64,000 nt of DNA. Origin: Variovorax boronicumulans. Lineage in GTDB: Bacteria > Pseudomonadota > Gammaproteobacteria > Burkholderiales > Burkholderiaceae_C. The position numbers and the translations under genes are program-made. Below, piece after piece: positions 34,199 through 43,422 of the stretch. The notes beneath the pieces were generated by a model. That model was given only the letters and a program-made list of their open reading frames with translations, searched no databases and had not been told where the DNA came from. How positions within the stretch are numbered: the stretch's first letter is position 1; every line of letters begins with the position of its first letter. The DNA is taken from positions 1-64,000 of the forward strand of contig NZ_JAUSSG010000014.1 of the NCBI RefSeq assembly GCF_030812215.1. The letters are read 5' to 3'.

Positions 34199-34801
34199 AT
34201 GCCTCCATCAACTGAAGCCCTGCAACGACTGAGCGACTTCGCCTTGGGCAAAACCCCGGTGCTTGAGTTCGAGCAACAGCTCTACAACGATCCGGACATT
34301 GAAACATTGCTCTCGGCAGAGAGCGCTCCTCGATTTTGCCAAACGGGGACAACGCTGTTCCACTACCTGATCGGACTCGACCTCAGCGACCCAGGCCAGT
34401 CGCTCAGCGCAAAGGACGTGTTGGTCTCTTTGCTCCAGAAGCACGGAATGACGACAGCGCTAGACGGGGCCGCAACGGCGGAATATGCGCTGCTGCTCGA
34501 TGCCCAGCCGCGCTGGCTCGACGCGGACGTCAAGTTCCTCGCCTCGTTACTTGATGCCGCGCCACGCCTACCTTCCAAACAGAGAAAGGCATGGCTGCGC
34601 CAGAGAATTTTGGAACTGTTTAAGTACGCCAAGCAGCCCCCGCGCTGGTTGCAGTCTCCAGCGTGGCCCATCGGAGATGCTGGCCCTTTGGTCTTCTTGG
34701 GGCAGTTTCCTGTCGCCGGCTACTTTCATGACGAGGCGGCGGTATATGTTTTCCATGACCCGGCGAAGGACGCGTTCACAACGTTTGTTCAGCACTGCTG
34801 A
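34199..34801 (+). CDS. Hypothetical immunity-type protein, about 200 aa
   Basis: Not firmly recognised. After a helical body (STEALQRLSDFALGKTPVLE; FHYLIGLDLSDPGQSLSAKD) the C-terminus reads PPRWLQSPAWPIGDAGPLVF, LGQFPVAGYFHDEAAVYVF, HDPAKDAFTTFVQHC. Such W-L-Q-x-P-x-W-P-I with a following F-x-GQ and Y-V-F-x-D pattern is seen in several orphan immunity-like proteins. I chose ATG 34199; ATGs at 34175 and 34121 are in frame. It lies between the Imm70-like gene and another orphan on the same strand. Confidence 0.65.
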   Translation: MPPSTEALQRLSDFALGKTPVLEFEQQLYNDPDIETLLSAESAPRFCQTGTTLFHYLIGLDLSDPGQSLSAKDVLVSLLQKHGMTTALDGAATAEYALLLDAQPRWLDADVKFLASLLDAAPRLPSKQRKAWLRQRILELFKYAKQPPRWLQSPAWPIGDAGPLVFLGQFPVAGYFHDEAAVYVFHDPAKDAFTTFVQHC

Positions 34802-34810
34802 GCTCGTGGC

Positions 34811-35182
34811 ATGAGGACAATCGCCAAGATGCCTCCTCGGCCAGAAGCTGACATCCGAGACTGGCCTTCATCAACCCAGTGGCTGAGGTCGCAAGACATC
34901 GCTTTCCCAGATGCGTCCTCTCGATGGCCAGCCCGTGAAGAGGTTGTCCAAACTCTGTGTGCTCTTCGGGGATTTTGCATTCGATACACAGAAAACGGGC
35001 CCGGCAAGAGATGGGATGCCGATATCACCGAGGGGCAGGATGGCGAGTGGTGGACGCTGCTTCATGCGGAGCCGAAAGGGGATTCCAACTTGATAACGGA
35101 AATCAGTTTCGAGAAGGGGGAGTCAGCGCTCATCATTGCGATTCTGCGGGACCTGTCTGCCGCGACCGCCCCCTGGTTCTGA
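34811..35182 (+). CDS. Hypothetical protein, 123 aa, in the immunity-type cluster
   Basis: A soluble protein nine bases after the previous gene. Features: WLRSQDIAFPDASSRWPARE, a sheet-forming centre FCIRYTENGPGKRWDADITE and EWWTLLHAEPKGDSNLITEI, and an end SFEKGESALIIAILRDLS, APWF. The combination of a helix, a four-strand sheet and a closing helix fits small immunity proteins, but I know of no named family. It completes a run of three co-oriented genes that all lack partners. Confidence 0.65.
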   Translation: MRTIAKMPPRPEADIRDWPSSTQWLRSQDIAFPDASSRWPAREEVVQTLCALRGFCIRYTENGPGKRWDADITEGQDGEWWTLLHAEPKGDSNLITEISFEKGESALIIAILRDLSAATAPWF

Positions 35183-35226
35183 TGGCAGACGCGGCTGCCT
35201 CGCGGCCAGAATAAGGAGTGCCCGCG

Positions 35227-35631
35227 ATGAACAATACGTTCACCGAGCGTCTGAAGGAACTCACGACAGACATCGGCCGCGGATGGCAGGCCGAGCTCGC
35301 CCGCCGCTGCGGGGTGAGCCGTGCGGCGATCACCAATTGGCTTTCGGGTCGAAACAAGGGCGTCGAATCGAACCACCTGTTCGCCATCGGCGACCTTTTC
35401 CGAGTCAATGCGCGATGGCTGGCCACCGGTGCCGGGCCTAAGTGGGCCGAGATCCCGATGGATATGTCGAAGCATGTGCATCCCACCGTGGGCGAGGTGC
35501 TGCTTAAGTTCGAGGAGGTGACCGCCCGGCACGAGCAGATGAGCGAGTCCGAGCGCATCGAGCTCTACATCTGGCTGGCCGGCGAGAGGCCGAGACTTCA
35601 GGAACCGGCCGCCTCGCAAACCACGGGTTGA
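35227..35631 (+). CDS. XRE/Cro-family (phage repressor-like) transcriptional regulator
   Basis: The start at 35227 follows AAGGAGTGCCCGCG. The helix-turn-helix lies near residues 18-42: WQAELARRCGVSRAAITNWL, SGRNKGVESNHLFAIGDLF, then RVNARWLATGAGP, which is the classic phage-repressor continuation. The remainder (VGEVLLKFEEVTARHEQMSE; ERIELYIWLAGE) is short; there is no S24 peptidase domain, so it cannot self-cleave like LexA. It probably represses nearby genes; no prophage genes are adjacent. Confidence 0.8.
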   Translation: MNNTFTERLKELTTDIGRGWQAELARRCGVSRAAITNWLSGRNKGVESNHLFAIGDLFRVNARWLATGAGPKWAEIPMDMSKHVHPTVGEVLLKFEEVTARHEQMSESERIELYIWLAGERPRLQEPAASQTTG

Positions 35632-35845
35632 AGCTCACGGACGGCGGTGGCCTCTCCCAGCCGGCCCTCACGCTAAACAGCACCGCTCTCGTGTTGCCCG
35701 GCGAAGGACCTGCGTTACCCGACGGTGCCGCCAACTGCCTGCAGGAGGCCGCCGTGGCGTGGGCAATGGCGGCCCCAACGCCAGGGACAGAAGGCGCGGA
35801 TTGCCGAGCTGCAAAGATACCCGCGAAAGAGCCCGCAAAGCAAAG

Positions 35846-35861
35846 CGGCCCCGAAGGGCCG
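35846..35861 (-). terminator. Probable terminator downstream of the HU gene
   Basis: CGGCCCCGAAGGGCCG forms a hairpin with a 6-7-bp GC stem 28 bases past the HU stop. On the minus strand it is followed by GCTTTGCTTTG, a weak T-rich tail. Confidence 0.5.
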
Positions 35862-35889
35862 TCCGCTCGCTTGCGCATTGCTGCGATGC

Positions 35890-36240
35890 TTACTTCTTCT
35901 TTGCAACAGCCTTCTTGGCGGCAGGCTTGGCCGCCGCGACCTTGTCCGCCTTGCGCTTGGCGGCCTTCGGGTCTACCGCTGCCTTGAACGAAGCGCCGGG
36001 GACGAACTTCGGCACCTTCTGCGCCGCGATCTTGATCTTGGTGCCGGCCTGAGGATTGAAGCCGGTGCGGGCCGCACGCGCGACCTGCTTGAAAGTGCCG
36101 AAGCCGACGATCTGCACGGGATCGCCCTTTTTCACGGCCGCGACGATCGCGCTGGTGACGGTCTCGAGGATGCGGGCAGCTTCGGCCTTGCTGACAGTGT
36201 GGGTGGTGGCGATTTTTTCGACGAGTTCGATGCGGTTCAC
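35890..36240 (-). CDS. HU-family DNA-binding protein with Lys/Ala-rich tail
   Basis: A 116-aa nucleoid protein. The HU core is clear: MNRIELVEKIATTHTVSKAE, a helix pair, VQIVGFGTFKQVARAARTGF and NPQAGTKIKIAAQKVPKFVP, the DNA-gripping arm with its Pro. After residue 88 it carries a tail of alternating Lys and Ala (AAKRKADKVAAAKPAAKKAV) like the histone-H1-like tails of some Betaproteobacterial HU variants. It bends and compacts DNA; the tail should strengthen nonspecific binding. It stands alone and has a hairpin after its stop. Confidence 0.92.
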   Translation of the reverse strand: MNRIELVEKIATTHTVSKAEAARILETVTSAIVAAVKKGDPVQIVGFGTFKQVARAARTGFNPQAGTKIKIAAQKVPKFVPGASFKAAVDPKAAKRKADKVAAAKPAAKKAVAKKK

Positions 36241-36697
36241 TGTTGATTTTTTCCTATGACAAGAGATCAGGCTCAGGGCCTGTGCACACCGCAGGCGAAT
36301 GTCCGCGGCGAGCGGCGGCAGTGTAGCCGCAGCGCCGAGAGAGTCCGCCCCGCGGCGAACCGAACGACGCCCGCGCTCGTGCCCAGAGAGAAGCGGCCGC
36401 CACCGTCAAGTCCAGAGGGACGCACACGCGTCGCAATACCCTTTTGTGACTTGCCCTTTGGACAGAGTAGGACAGACACGGGCAGCCGGGGTCGCATTTG
36501 GCGGATAGCGGCAGTCTTCACGGATGCGGAAATTGCTTGGGCACTCAACGGGCATTCAAGGGAGTACGTATGACGAATTGTTTGATCGACGGCGGGCCTG
36601 CAGTCGTGCGCGCCAGGGGCTACCGCCACGTCCGGCACGCCAATGGTCTGACCTGGAGGACCGGAGGCGATCGCCGTCGACACACAGGAGGTCGACG
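36241..36697. other. Intergenic stretch upstream of HU, no supported gene
   Basis: About 457 bases. Frames such as 36524-36754 overlap the next gene by ATGA, but have unnatural Arg-rich composition. The promoter for the HU gene must lie in the first part; I see no clear -35/-10 pair. Confidence 0.45.
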
Positions 36698-36754
36698 ATG
36701 GCCCGCGGGAGCTTCGCTGTGGCAGCCCGCCGCCGGGAGGCCGCGCGACAATGA
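36698..36754 (+). CDS. Possible 18-codon leader peptide
   Basis: ATG at 36698 follows ACACAGGAGGTCGACG, a near-perfect Shine-Dalgarno. The frame gives MARGSFAVAARRREAARQ and its TGA overlaps the next ATG (ATGA). A strong ribosome binding site feeding a tiny frame that overlaps a gene is the layout of translational coupling. Not conserved evidence, so only moderately supported. Confidence 0.4.
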   Translation: MARGSFAVAARRREAARQ

Positions 36755-36960
36755 AGCTTGAGCCGAAGGACTTTCTGCGCGAACTGCAAGGGCGCGAGTT
36801 TCCGTTCGTCGTCACCGGGCAGCCGGGCGTCACTTGTGTGGAGATGCTCCAAACGGTCGGCTTCATCAAGGCCGTCGTGATCTCTTCGGATCCCAGGCAC
36901 GCCGAGGCGCGGGTGCATCAGATCACTGAACTCGGCCGCCGAGCGCTGGCGAAGCGATGA
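36751..36960 (+). CDS. Mini winged-helix-like protein, copy C
   Basis: A 69-aa protein: MKLEPKDFLRELQGREFPFV, VTCVEMLQTVGFIKAVVISS, ARVHQITELGRRALAKR. It shares with copies A and B the DFL start, a hydrophobic central helix ending in a strand, and the closing IT-x-x-GR-x-x-L. Its start overlaps the stop of the small frame 36698-36754. Being the shortest copy, it marks the core of the family. Function is unknown; a small DNA-binding or protein-binding module is the natural guess. Confidence 0.7.
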   Translation: MKLEPKDFLRELQGREFPFVVTGQPGVTCVEMLQTVGFIKAVVISSDPRHAEARVHQITELGRRALAKR

Positions 36961-37030
36961 TGACACCCATCGGAGGCTGCGCCCACACGCGCCGCAACTA
37001 CGTCTCACAGGACACCCGGGGCCCGAAACG

Positions 37031-37213
37031 ATGAACATGAAGTTGATCCGGACGATTCTGGAGATCGCGGCGATGCCGCTGTTCGCTGCCGCACTGTTTG
37101 CAACCGGCCTCATCGCGGCCTTTGCGCACCTTTTGGCCCTGCCCGGTCTTTTTCTTTGGGAGAGATATCGGGAGAACAAGCCAGTATCACCACGACGAGA
37201 AAAACAACATTGA
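37031..37213 (+). CDS. Small membrane protein, 60 aa
   Basis: One long hydrophobic region (residues 10-44, LEIAAMPLFAAALFATGLIA then AFAHLLALPGLFLW) that may form one or two helices, with a basic C-terminus (RYRENKPVSPRREKQH) that would stay in the cytoplasm. No family is recognised and the ribosome binding site is weak. Confidence 0.5.
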   Translation: MNMKLIRTILEIAAMPLFAAALFATGLIAAFAHLLALPGLFLWERYRENKPVSPRREKQH

Positions 37214-37733
37214 CTTTGTGTAAATGAATTTGCCGCAGCATGGACCACGTAAGAGTTCACGACCATTTTCCGAAGCCCTACCCGCGAGGGATTTTTTCGT
37301 GAATCCGCGACATGGTCGCAACTCGGTCCCATGCAGACACAGCGCTTCACATGAGCCTATCGCACCGGGTGATGCTTACCTCCGCAACGCCGTTCACCGC
37401 GGACGGCTCAGAGATTGATGCTGCGAGTCGCCGCGACCCGGGTGCACTGCACTGCGACGGTTGTCGCGCCAGACCCCCGACGCCGACCTTCATTGCTCAA
37501 CTTCCTTGACGTGTTTGAAGGATCGTTTGGCCTGTGGCCATTTCCACGAGTTCGCAGCGGACTTCAATCCGAGAGACAAATCGCCTGCTTCAGTACCTTT
37601 ACTGGACATCTCCGCGAAACACAAACTCGCATCGCACTCGGGTTTGCCCTTGTTTTTTTAGTTATGTTTGAAAACTATATTGGTTATCTTCAATAACCTT
37701 AAAGCCGGCACATAGCCGTCCGAGGAGACAAGC
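37214..37733. other. 520-base stretch upstream of the tannase gene
   Basis: No supported gene. The last 80 bases are AT-rich and end in the palindrome listed at 37682-37698, which makes them the probable promoter region of the tannase-family gene. Confidence 0.5.
37682..37698 (+). promoter_or_regulatory. Perfect inverted repeat upstream of the tannase-family gene
   Basis: GGTTATCTTCAATAACC has 6-base arms and a 5-base spacer. It contains T-N11-A as in LysR-type sites. It ends 35 bases before the ATG at 37734. No regulator gene is adjacent. Confidence 0.55.
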
Positions 37734-39518
37734 ATGGATCGCATCGTGTCATCGTCATGGCGCACGGCATGGGCCGTAGTGGGTACGGCCGCTTTGCTCG
37801 GAGGGTGCGGCGGAGGCGGCGGGGGAAACAGCGGATTTTTTCCGATCTTTCCCGTCGCGCCGAATACTTCACCGCCGCCGGTCGTGACGCCACCCGCAAC
37901 TTCCTCGGAAGCTCGTCCCGGCACGTTGCAGTCGTGCACCGATCTTGCAAGCCAGGCAGCGTTCGGCGGCACGGTCTACACCAGCGTCACCTCGGTGGCC
38001 GCAGGCGCACTCACGGTGGCCGGCGTGAGCACCCCGACGCCGGCGCATTGCCTGGTTCAGGGGAAGATGAACGAACGCACCAGCAGCGTCGACGGCCGGG
38101 TCTACGCCATCGGCTTTGAAATGCGCCTGCCGGTCGATTGGAACGGACGCTTCTTCTATCAGGCCAACGGCGGGCTCGACGGCAGCGTGGTTCCGGCAAC
38201 GGGCGGCGTTGGCGGCGGCGCTCCCACCACCACTGCGTTGAACATGGGCTTCGCGGTGATCAGTTCCGACGCGGGGCACTCCGGTTCGCAGATTCCATTC
38301 TTCGGCATCGATCCTCAGGCTCGCCTGGACTACGGCTACAACGCCGTGGCGCAACTGACGCCGATGGCCAAGAACCTGATCGCCAAGGCTTACGGCCGCG
38401 GGGCGGACCGCTCCTACTTCGGCGGTTGTTCCAATGGCGGACGCCACGCGATGGTTGCCGCCGCACGCTCTGCGAACGAATACGACGGCATCTTGGCTGG
38501 TGACCCGGGTTTCAATCTGCCGAAGGCAGCGGTCGCGCAACTCTACGGCGTCCAGCAATATGCGCAGGTCACCACGGCCAACACGCCCGCAGGCAAACCG
38601 GATCTGCAGACCGCCTTCACGCAAGCAGAGATGGACACGGTCGCTGGCGCGGTGCTGTCGAAGTGCGACGCGCTCGACGGTGCCGCCGACGGCCTCGTCG
38701 CGAACGTGCAGGCATGCAAAGCCGCCTTCACGCTGGCCACCGATGTGCCCACGTGCGGCGGCGCCCGCACAGGCTCCTGCCTCACGGCTGCGCAGAAGAC
38801 CGTGCTGGACGCCGTGTTCGCGGGTGCACGCAACACCGCAGGCACCGCGCTCTACAGCAGCTTTCCCTACGACGCGGGCATCAACCGCGCCGACTGGCGG
38901 CGATGGAAGTTCTCCAATTCGCAGAGCCTGGACACCGCCGCGGTCGGCTTCGTGTTCAGTGCGCCGCCGCTGGGCACGAGCCGCCCGCCGGGCATCGACT
39001 TCGCGCTGGGCTTCAGCATGGACGCCGACGCACCGGGCATCTTCGCGACCACCGCGCTCTACACCGAGTCGGCCATGTCCTTCATGACGCCGCCGAACCC
39101 GGCCAACCTCTCCACGCTGCGCGACCGCGGCAGCAAGCTCATGGTCTACCACGGCACCAGCGATGCGGTGTTCTCGTCGGACGACACCACGCGCTGGTAC
39201 GACGAGCTGCGCGCGGCGAATGGCGGCGATGCCTCCGGCTTTGCGCGCTTCTTCCCGGTGCCGGGCATGAACCACTGCGCAGGAGGCGCTGCGACGGACC
39301 AGTTCGATATGCTGACGCCGCTGGTGGCGTGGGTGGAGAAGGGCAAGGCGCCCGACTCGGTCGCTGCCGCCGCGCGCGGGGCAGGCGCCAACGTGGTCAA
39401 CACGGAATTGCCCGCCGCTTGGTCGGCAACCCGGACGCGGCCTCTGTGCCCCTACCCAAAAGTGGCGACCTATGTGAGCGGCGACGTCGAGCTGGCCTCC
39501 AGCTTCGCTTGCAAATAG
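37734..39518 (+). CDS. Tannase/feruloyl esterase family lipoprotein
   Basis: A 594-aa alpha/beta hydrolase. The N-terminus is a lipoprotein signal with lipobox LLGGC and a glycine run. CLVQGKMNERTSSVDGRVYA and IGFEMRLPVDWNGRFFYQAN are typical of the family. The nucleophile Ser sits in SYFGGCSNGGRHAMV, the Asp in MVYHGTSDAVFSSDDT and the His in PGMNHCAGG. Cys residues beside Ser and His form the family's disulfide. Substrates of relatives are gallate or ferulate esters of plant material, so the enzyme could feed phenolic acids to the catabolic operon at 8-16 kb, though that link is only inferred. A GAGGAGACAAGC ribosome binding site precedes the ATG. Confidence 0.9.
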   Translation: MDRIVSSSWRTAWAVVGTAALLGGCGGGGGGNSGFFPIFPVAPNTSPPPVVTPPATSSEARPGTLQSCTDLASQAAFGGTVYTSVTSVAAGALTVAGVSTPTPAHCLVQGKMNERTSSVDGRVYAIGFEMRLPVDWNGRFFYQANGGLDGSVVPATGGVGGGAPTTTALNMGFAVISSDAGHSGSQIPFFGIDPQARLDYGYNAVAQLTPMAKNLIAKAYGRGADRSYFGGCSNGGRHAMVAAARSANEYDGILAGDPGFNLPKAAVAQLYGVQQYAQVTTANTPAGKPDLQTAFTQAEMDTVAGAVLSKCDALDGAADGLVANVQACKAAFTLATDVPTCGGARTGSCLTAAQKTVLDAVFAGARNTAGTALYSSFPYDAGINRADWRRWKFSNSQSLDTAAVGFVFSAPPLGTSRPPGIDFALGFSMDADAPGIFATTALYTESAMSFMTPPNPANLSTLRDRGSKLMVYHGTSDAVFSSDDTTRWYDELRAANGGDASGFARFFPVPGMNHCAGGAATDQFDMLTPLVAWVEKGKAPDSVAAAARGAGANVVNTELPAAWSATRTRPLCPYPKVATYVSGDVELASSFACK

Positions 39519-39738
39519 CCATAGTCAGCACGCGGTACCTGGTCACCACCCTCGCGCTCCTGCATTTCGAACGCGACCTCAGCCGATGTTCGCCGGTCAG
39601 CGAAGAGAACGGTTTCGGGACGCTCGGCGCCGAGCATCGCCTGTTCCTGTTCACGGGCGAGAGCAAGCGCGGTCGTGACGCTAGCGCTGGCGTTGCAGCG
39701 ACGCTTGCCGCTGCTTGTGGCTGGCGCGGAACCGTCGA

Positions 39739-39957
39739 TCAACCGCCAGAACCATCTAGCGCGCCGCTTGAATTTGAAGAGTGCGCCAACTCTTTATCGT
39801 CGCCGGCAATCGGCCTTTCCTGCGCCTCGTCTCGACGGGCAAGTTCGCGCTTTGCCGTTTCTTCGGCCGTGCCCTCCTCGTCGACGACATCGCGCCGAGC
39901 GTCCGGGTCGGCAACCAGGACGGGCCGGTTCTGAGGTGGCTTCACATAATCGGTCAT
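39739..39957 (-). CDS. Small hydrophilic protein, 72 aa
   Basis: The ATG at 39957 follows GAAGGAGCACCGTAC, a strong site; the longer frame to 40548 runs through the BLUF pseudogene and is spurious. The protein is charged and probably disordered: MTDYVKPPQNRPVLVADPDA, RRDVVDEEGTAEETAKRELA, RRDEAQERPI, then a Ser/Gly end. No family is recognised. It resembles small stress-type proteins. Confidence 0.6.
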   Translation of the reverse strand: MTDYVKPPQNRPVLVADPDARRDVVDEEGTAEETAKRELARRDEAQERPIAGDDKELAHSSNSSGALDGSGG

Positions 39958-40109
39958 GTACGGTGCTCCTTCGATTTCGCTCGAAGGATCGGTGCTCGAG
40001 GACCGACGCCGCTGTAGGAGCGGACCGCTGAAGTGCGACGCAAGATTCCGATGCCCCGCAACGATGGCTTCATAGCAATCCGGGTGATCCTGTGCTTTGC
40101 CGGCCCGAC

Positions 40110-40480
40110 GGGAATCCGTCCAACGCCCGGAAGCTCGCGCTCTGTCACAACACACCGCCATGGCATTTCTCCATGGCTTTGCGCATCGCGCATGCGCACG
40201 ATCACGCTTCGTTCCTTCCCGCACCGCGATGAAGGTCCTGTCGAGCACCACCGGCGCGACGCCGTGCATCGACCTCGATCCTCGCGTAGAGCGCTTCCAC
40301 GGCGCACTCCTCGCGCTCGAGGTATTACACGTAGACGCCATCGAGAAGCACAGTGCACCCGTGATGCCGGCCTTGGGGGTTGCCGATGCGTGAGACAGTG
40401 AGGATGGCCCGCAGGTTCGTCGAATTCGCATCGACGGGCTCTGCTGCGGTAGATGAGCCGCTGAGCCTCTGCAAATGCTA
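40110..40480 (-). pseudogene. BLUF-domain blue-light sensor, decayed
   Basis: Conserved blocks of a BLUF flavin photoreceptor appear in different frames on the minus strand, in the right order: RLIYRSRARR, then LRAILTVSRIGNP, KAGITGALCF, LDGVYV-stop-YLE, CAVEALYARIEVDARRRA and VVLDRTFIAVRE. GITGALCF and LDGV-x-V-x-YLEG are the flavin-binding core, and the N-terminal Tyr is the light-reactive residue. At least three frameshifts and one stop separate the blocks, so no functional product can be made. The pieces cover nearly the full 90-residue domain. Confidence 0.75.
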
Positions 40481-40726
40481 CCGCTGCGCGACCGTTTCGC
40501 AGGGGTGCGGCCAGATGCCAATGCGCTCTTGCGGCACGGCCATTGCAAGATCGCAGAAGAAGGCGGGAGCGGCGGTAACCCATCGGCCGTTGGCCTCGAG
40601 CCCCGGCGTTCACCTCATCGGGAGCGCGAACGACCGACGCTTGCGCCCTGCTCCTACGCAGCGCACCCGTCGGCGCGGTAGCTTAGGCCGCTTCGAAACC
40701 GCCACCGGCCGATGCGGCCCCGTCCC

Positions 40727-41167
40727 ATGAATCTTCATCGTTACCTTCTGATCGCCAGCGCCGTTGCGCTCGGTGCCTGCGCCAGCAACGCACCCACTTC
40801 CACCGCGAGTTCGGGCGTCGACAACCAGCCCGATCCCACCATCCTGATCGTCCCGCTGCGCGTCGAGGACCCGCGGCTGGCCTCGGGCTGCTGGGCACAG
40901 TTCTATTCGAAGCGCGACTTTCAGGGCGACGTGGCTACCCTCGTCGGCCCGGCCCAGATCCAGAGCATGGACAAGAGCACCGCGCGCCAGCTCAAGCGCG
41001 ACATCGACAGCGTGAGCATCGGTCCGCGCGCGACGCTGGAGGTGTATGAACACGCCATGTTCAAGGACCGCACGGTGCGCTTCGAATCCAACAGCCGCGA
41101 AGGCGGCTTGGTGCGCAAGCTCGGCTTCGGCGGCCGCATCGAGGCGTTGAAGCTGTCCTGCTCCTGA
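40727..41167 (+). CDS. Lipoprotein with beta/gamma-crystallin-like domain
   Basis: The ATG at 40727 starts MNLHRYLLIASAVALGAC, a lipoprotein signal with lipobox LGAC. The mature part contains CWAQFYSKRDFQGDVATLVG, IDSVSIGPRATLEVYEHAMF and KDRTVRFESNSREGGLVRKL, which fits the Greek-key pattern of crystallin-like domains (Y/F-x-x-x-x-F-x-G, then S-x-x-x-GP-x-A). Such domains often bind calcium, but the canonical N/D-N/D-x-x-S/T-S site is not evident here. Anchored to a membrane on the periplasmic side; function unknown. Confidence 0.7.
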   Translation: MNLHRYLLIASAVALGACASNAPTSTASSGVDNQPDPTILIVPLRVEDPRLASGCWAQFYSKRDFQGDVATLVGPAQIQSMDKSTARQLKRDIDSVSIGPRATLEVYEHAMFKDRTVRFESNSREGGLVRKLGFGGRIEALKLSCS

Positions 41168-41246
41168 CCCTTGGCGCGGAGCGCCGGCACGGCGAGGCGC
41201 ACGGCGCACCGGGATTCCGATGCGCCGTGGCCCGCCGTGCCGGGGC

Positions 41247-42872
<1,626 letters not shown>

Positions 42873-42930
42873 TTCGAGATGGCTCCTTCTTCAATCATGT
42901 GTCTGTGGGGTTGTGGAAATCGCGGCCTCG

Positions 42931-43251
42931 TCAGGCGACGCGCTTGAGGTTGCCGCGCTCGCCGCTTTCGATCACGGCAAGGACGTCGTCCTCGCGCAGC
43001 ACCAGCAATTCCGCGTCGTCCACCTTGACCGTCTGGCCCGCGTACTTGCCGAAGAGCACCTGGTCGCCCGCCTTCAGATGCAGGGGGCGCAGCGTGCCGT
43101 CCGCGAGCAGCTTGCCTTGGCCGGTGGAGACCACCTCGCCCTGCTCGGGCTTCTCGGCGGCCGAATCCGGAATCACGATGCCGGAAGCCGTCTTGCGCTG
43201 CTGTTCGATTCGCTTGACGATCACCCGGTCGTAGAGAGGATGAAGTTTCAT
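42931..43251 (-). CDS. groES: Co-chaperonin GroES
   Basis: A 106-aa protein with the start MKLHPLYDRVIVKRIEQQRK after CACAGGAGATCGAAC. The mobile loop TASGIVIPDSAAEKPEQGEV, the LKAGDQVLFGKYAGQTVKVD core and LREDDVLAVI are all present. It is about ten residues longer than usual because of the tail ESGERGNLKRVA. The longer frame to 43299 is not used. It caps GroEL rings; the pair is co-transcribed. Confidence 0.93.
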   Translation of the reverse strand: MKLHPLYDRVIVKRIEQQRKTASGIVIPDSAAEKPEQGEVVSTGQGKLLADGTLRPLHLKAGDQVLFGKYAGQTVKVDDAELLVLREDDVLAVIESGERGNLKRVA

Positions 43252-43360
43252 GTTCGATCTCCTGTGCGATAAGGTCATCAAAAAGAGAACCCGCGCCAAC
43301 CGTCGGCGGCGCGATCAGGTTCGTTTCCTTTGCCGGCTTGCAAGCGCCAGCGGGCGAGAG

Positions 43361-43387
43361 CTATGGGCTTCGGCGCGCGCCTTCAAG
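43361..43387 (-). promoter_or_regulatory. Sigma-32 (heat-shock) type promoter for groES-groEL
   Basis: On the minus strand CTTGAAG (43387-43381), a 13-base spacer and CCCATAG (43367-43361) match the heat-shock consensus CTTGAA-N13/15-CCCATNT closely. It lies about 110 bases before the groES ATG in the gap after the previous gene. No CIRCE operator was found. Confidence 0.65.
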
Positions 43388-43422
43388 AGGCTGTGAACAC
43401 GATTTTTTTGTGACTGTTTTTT

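Noticed and set aside
39739..40548. 269-codon minus-strand frame
   Set aside because: Only its last 72 codons have a ribosome binding site and natural composition. The rest runs through the frameshifted BLUF remnant.
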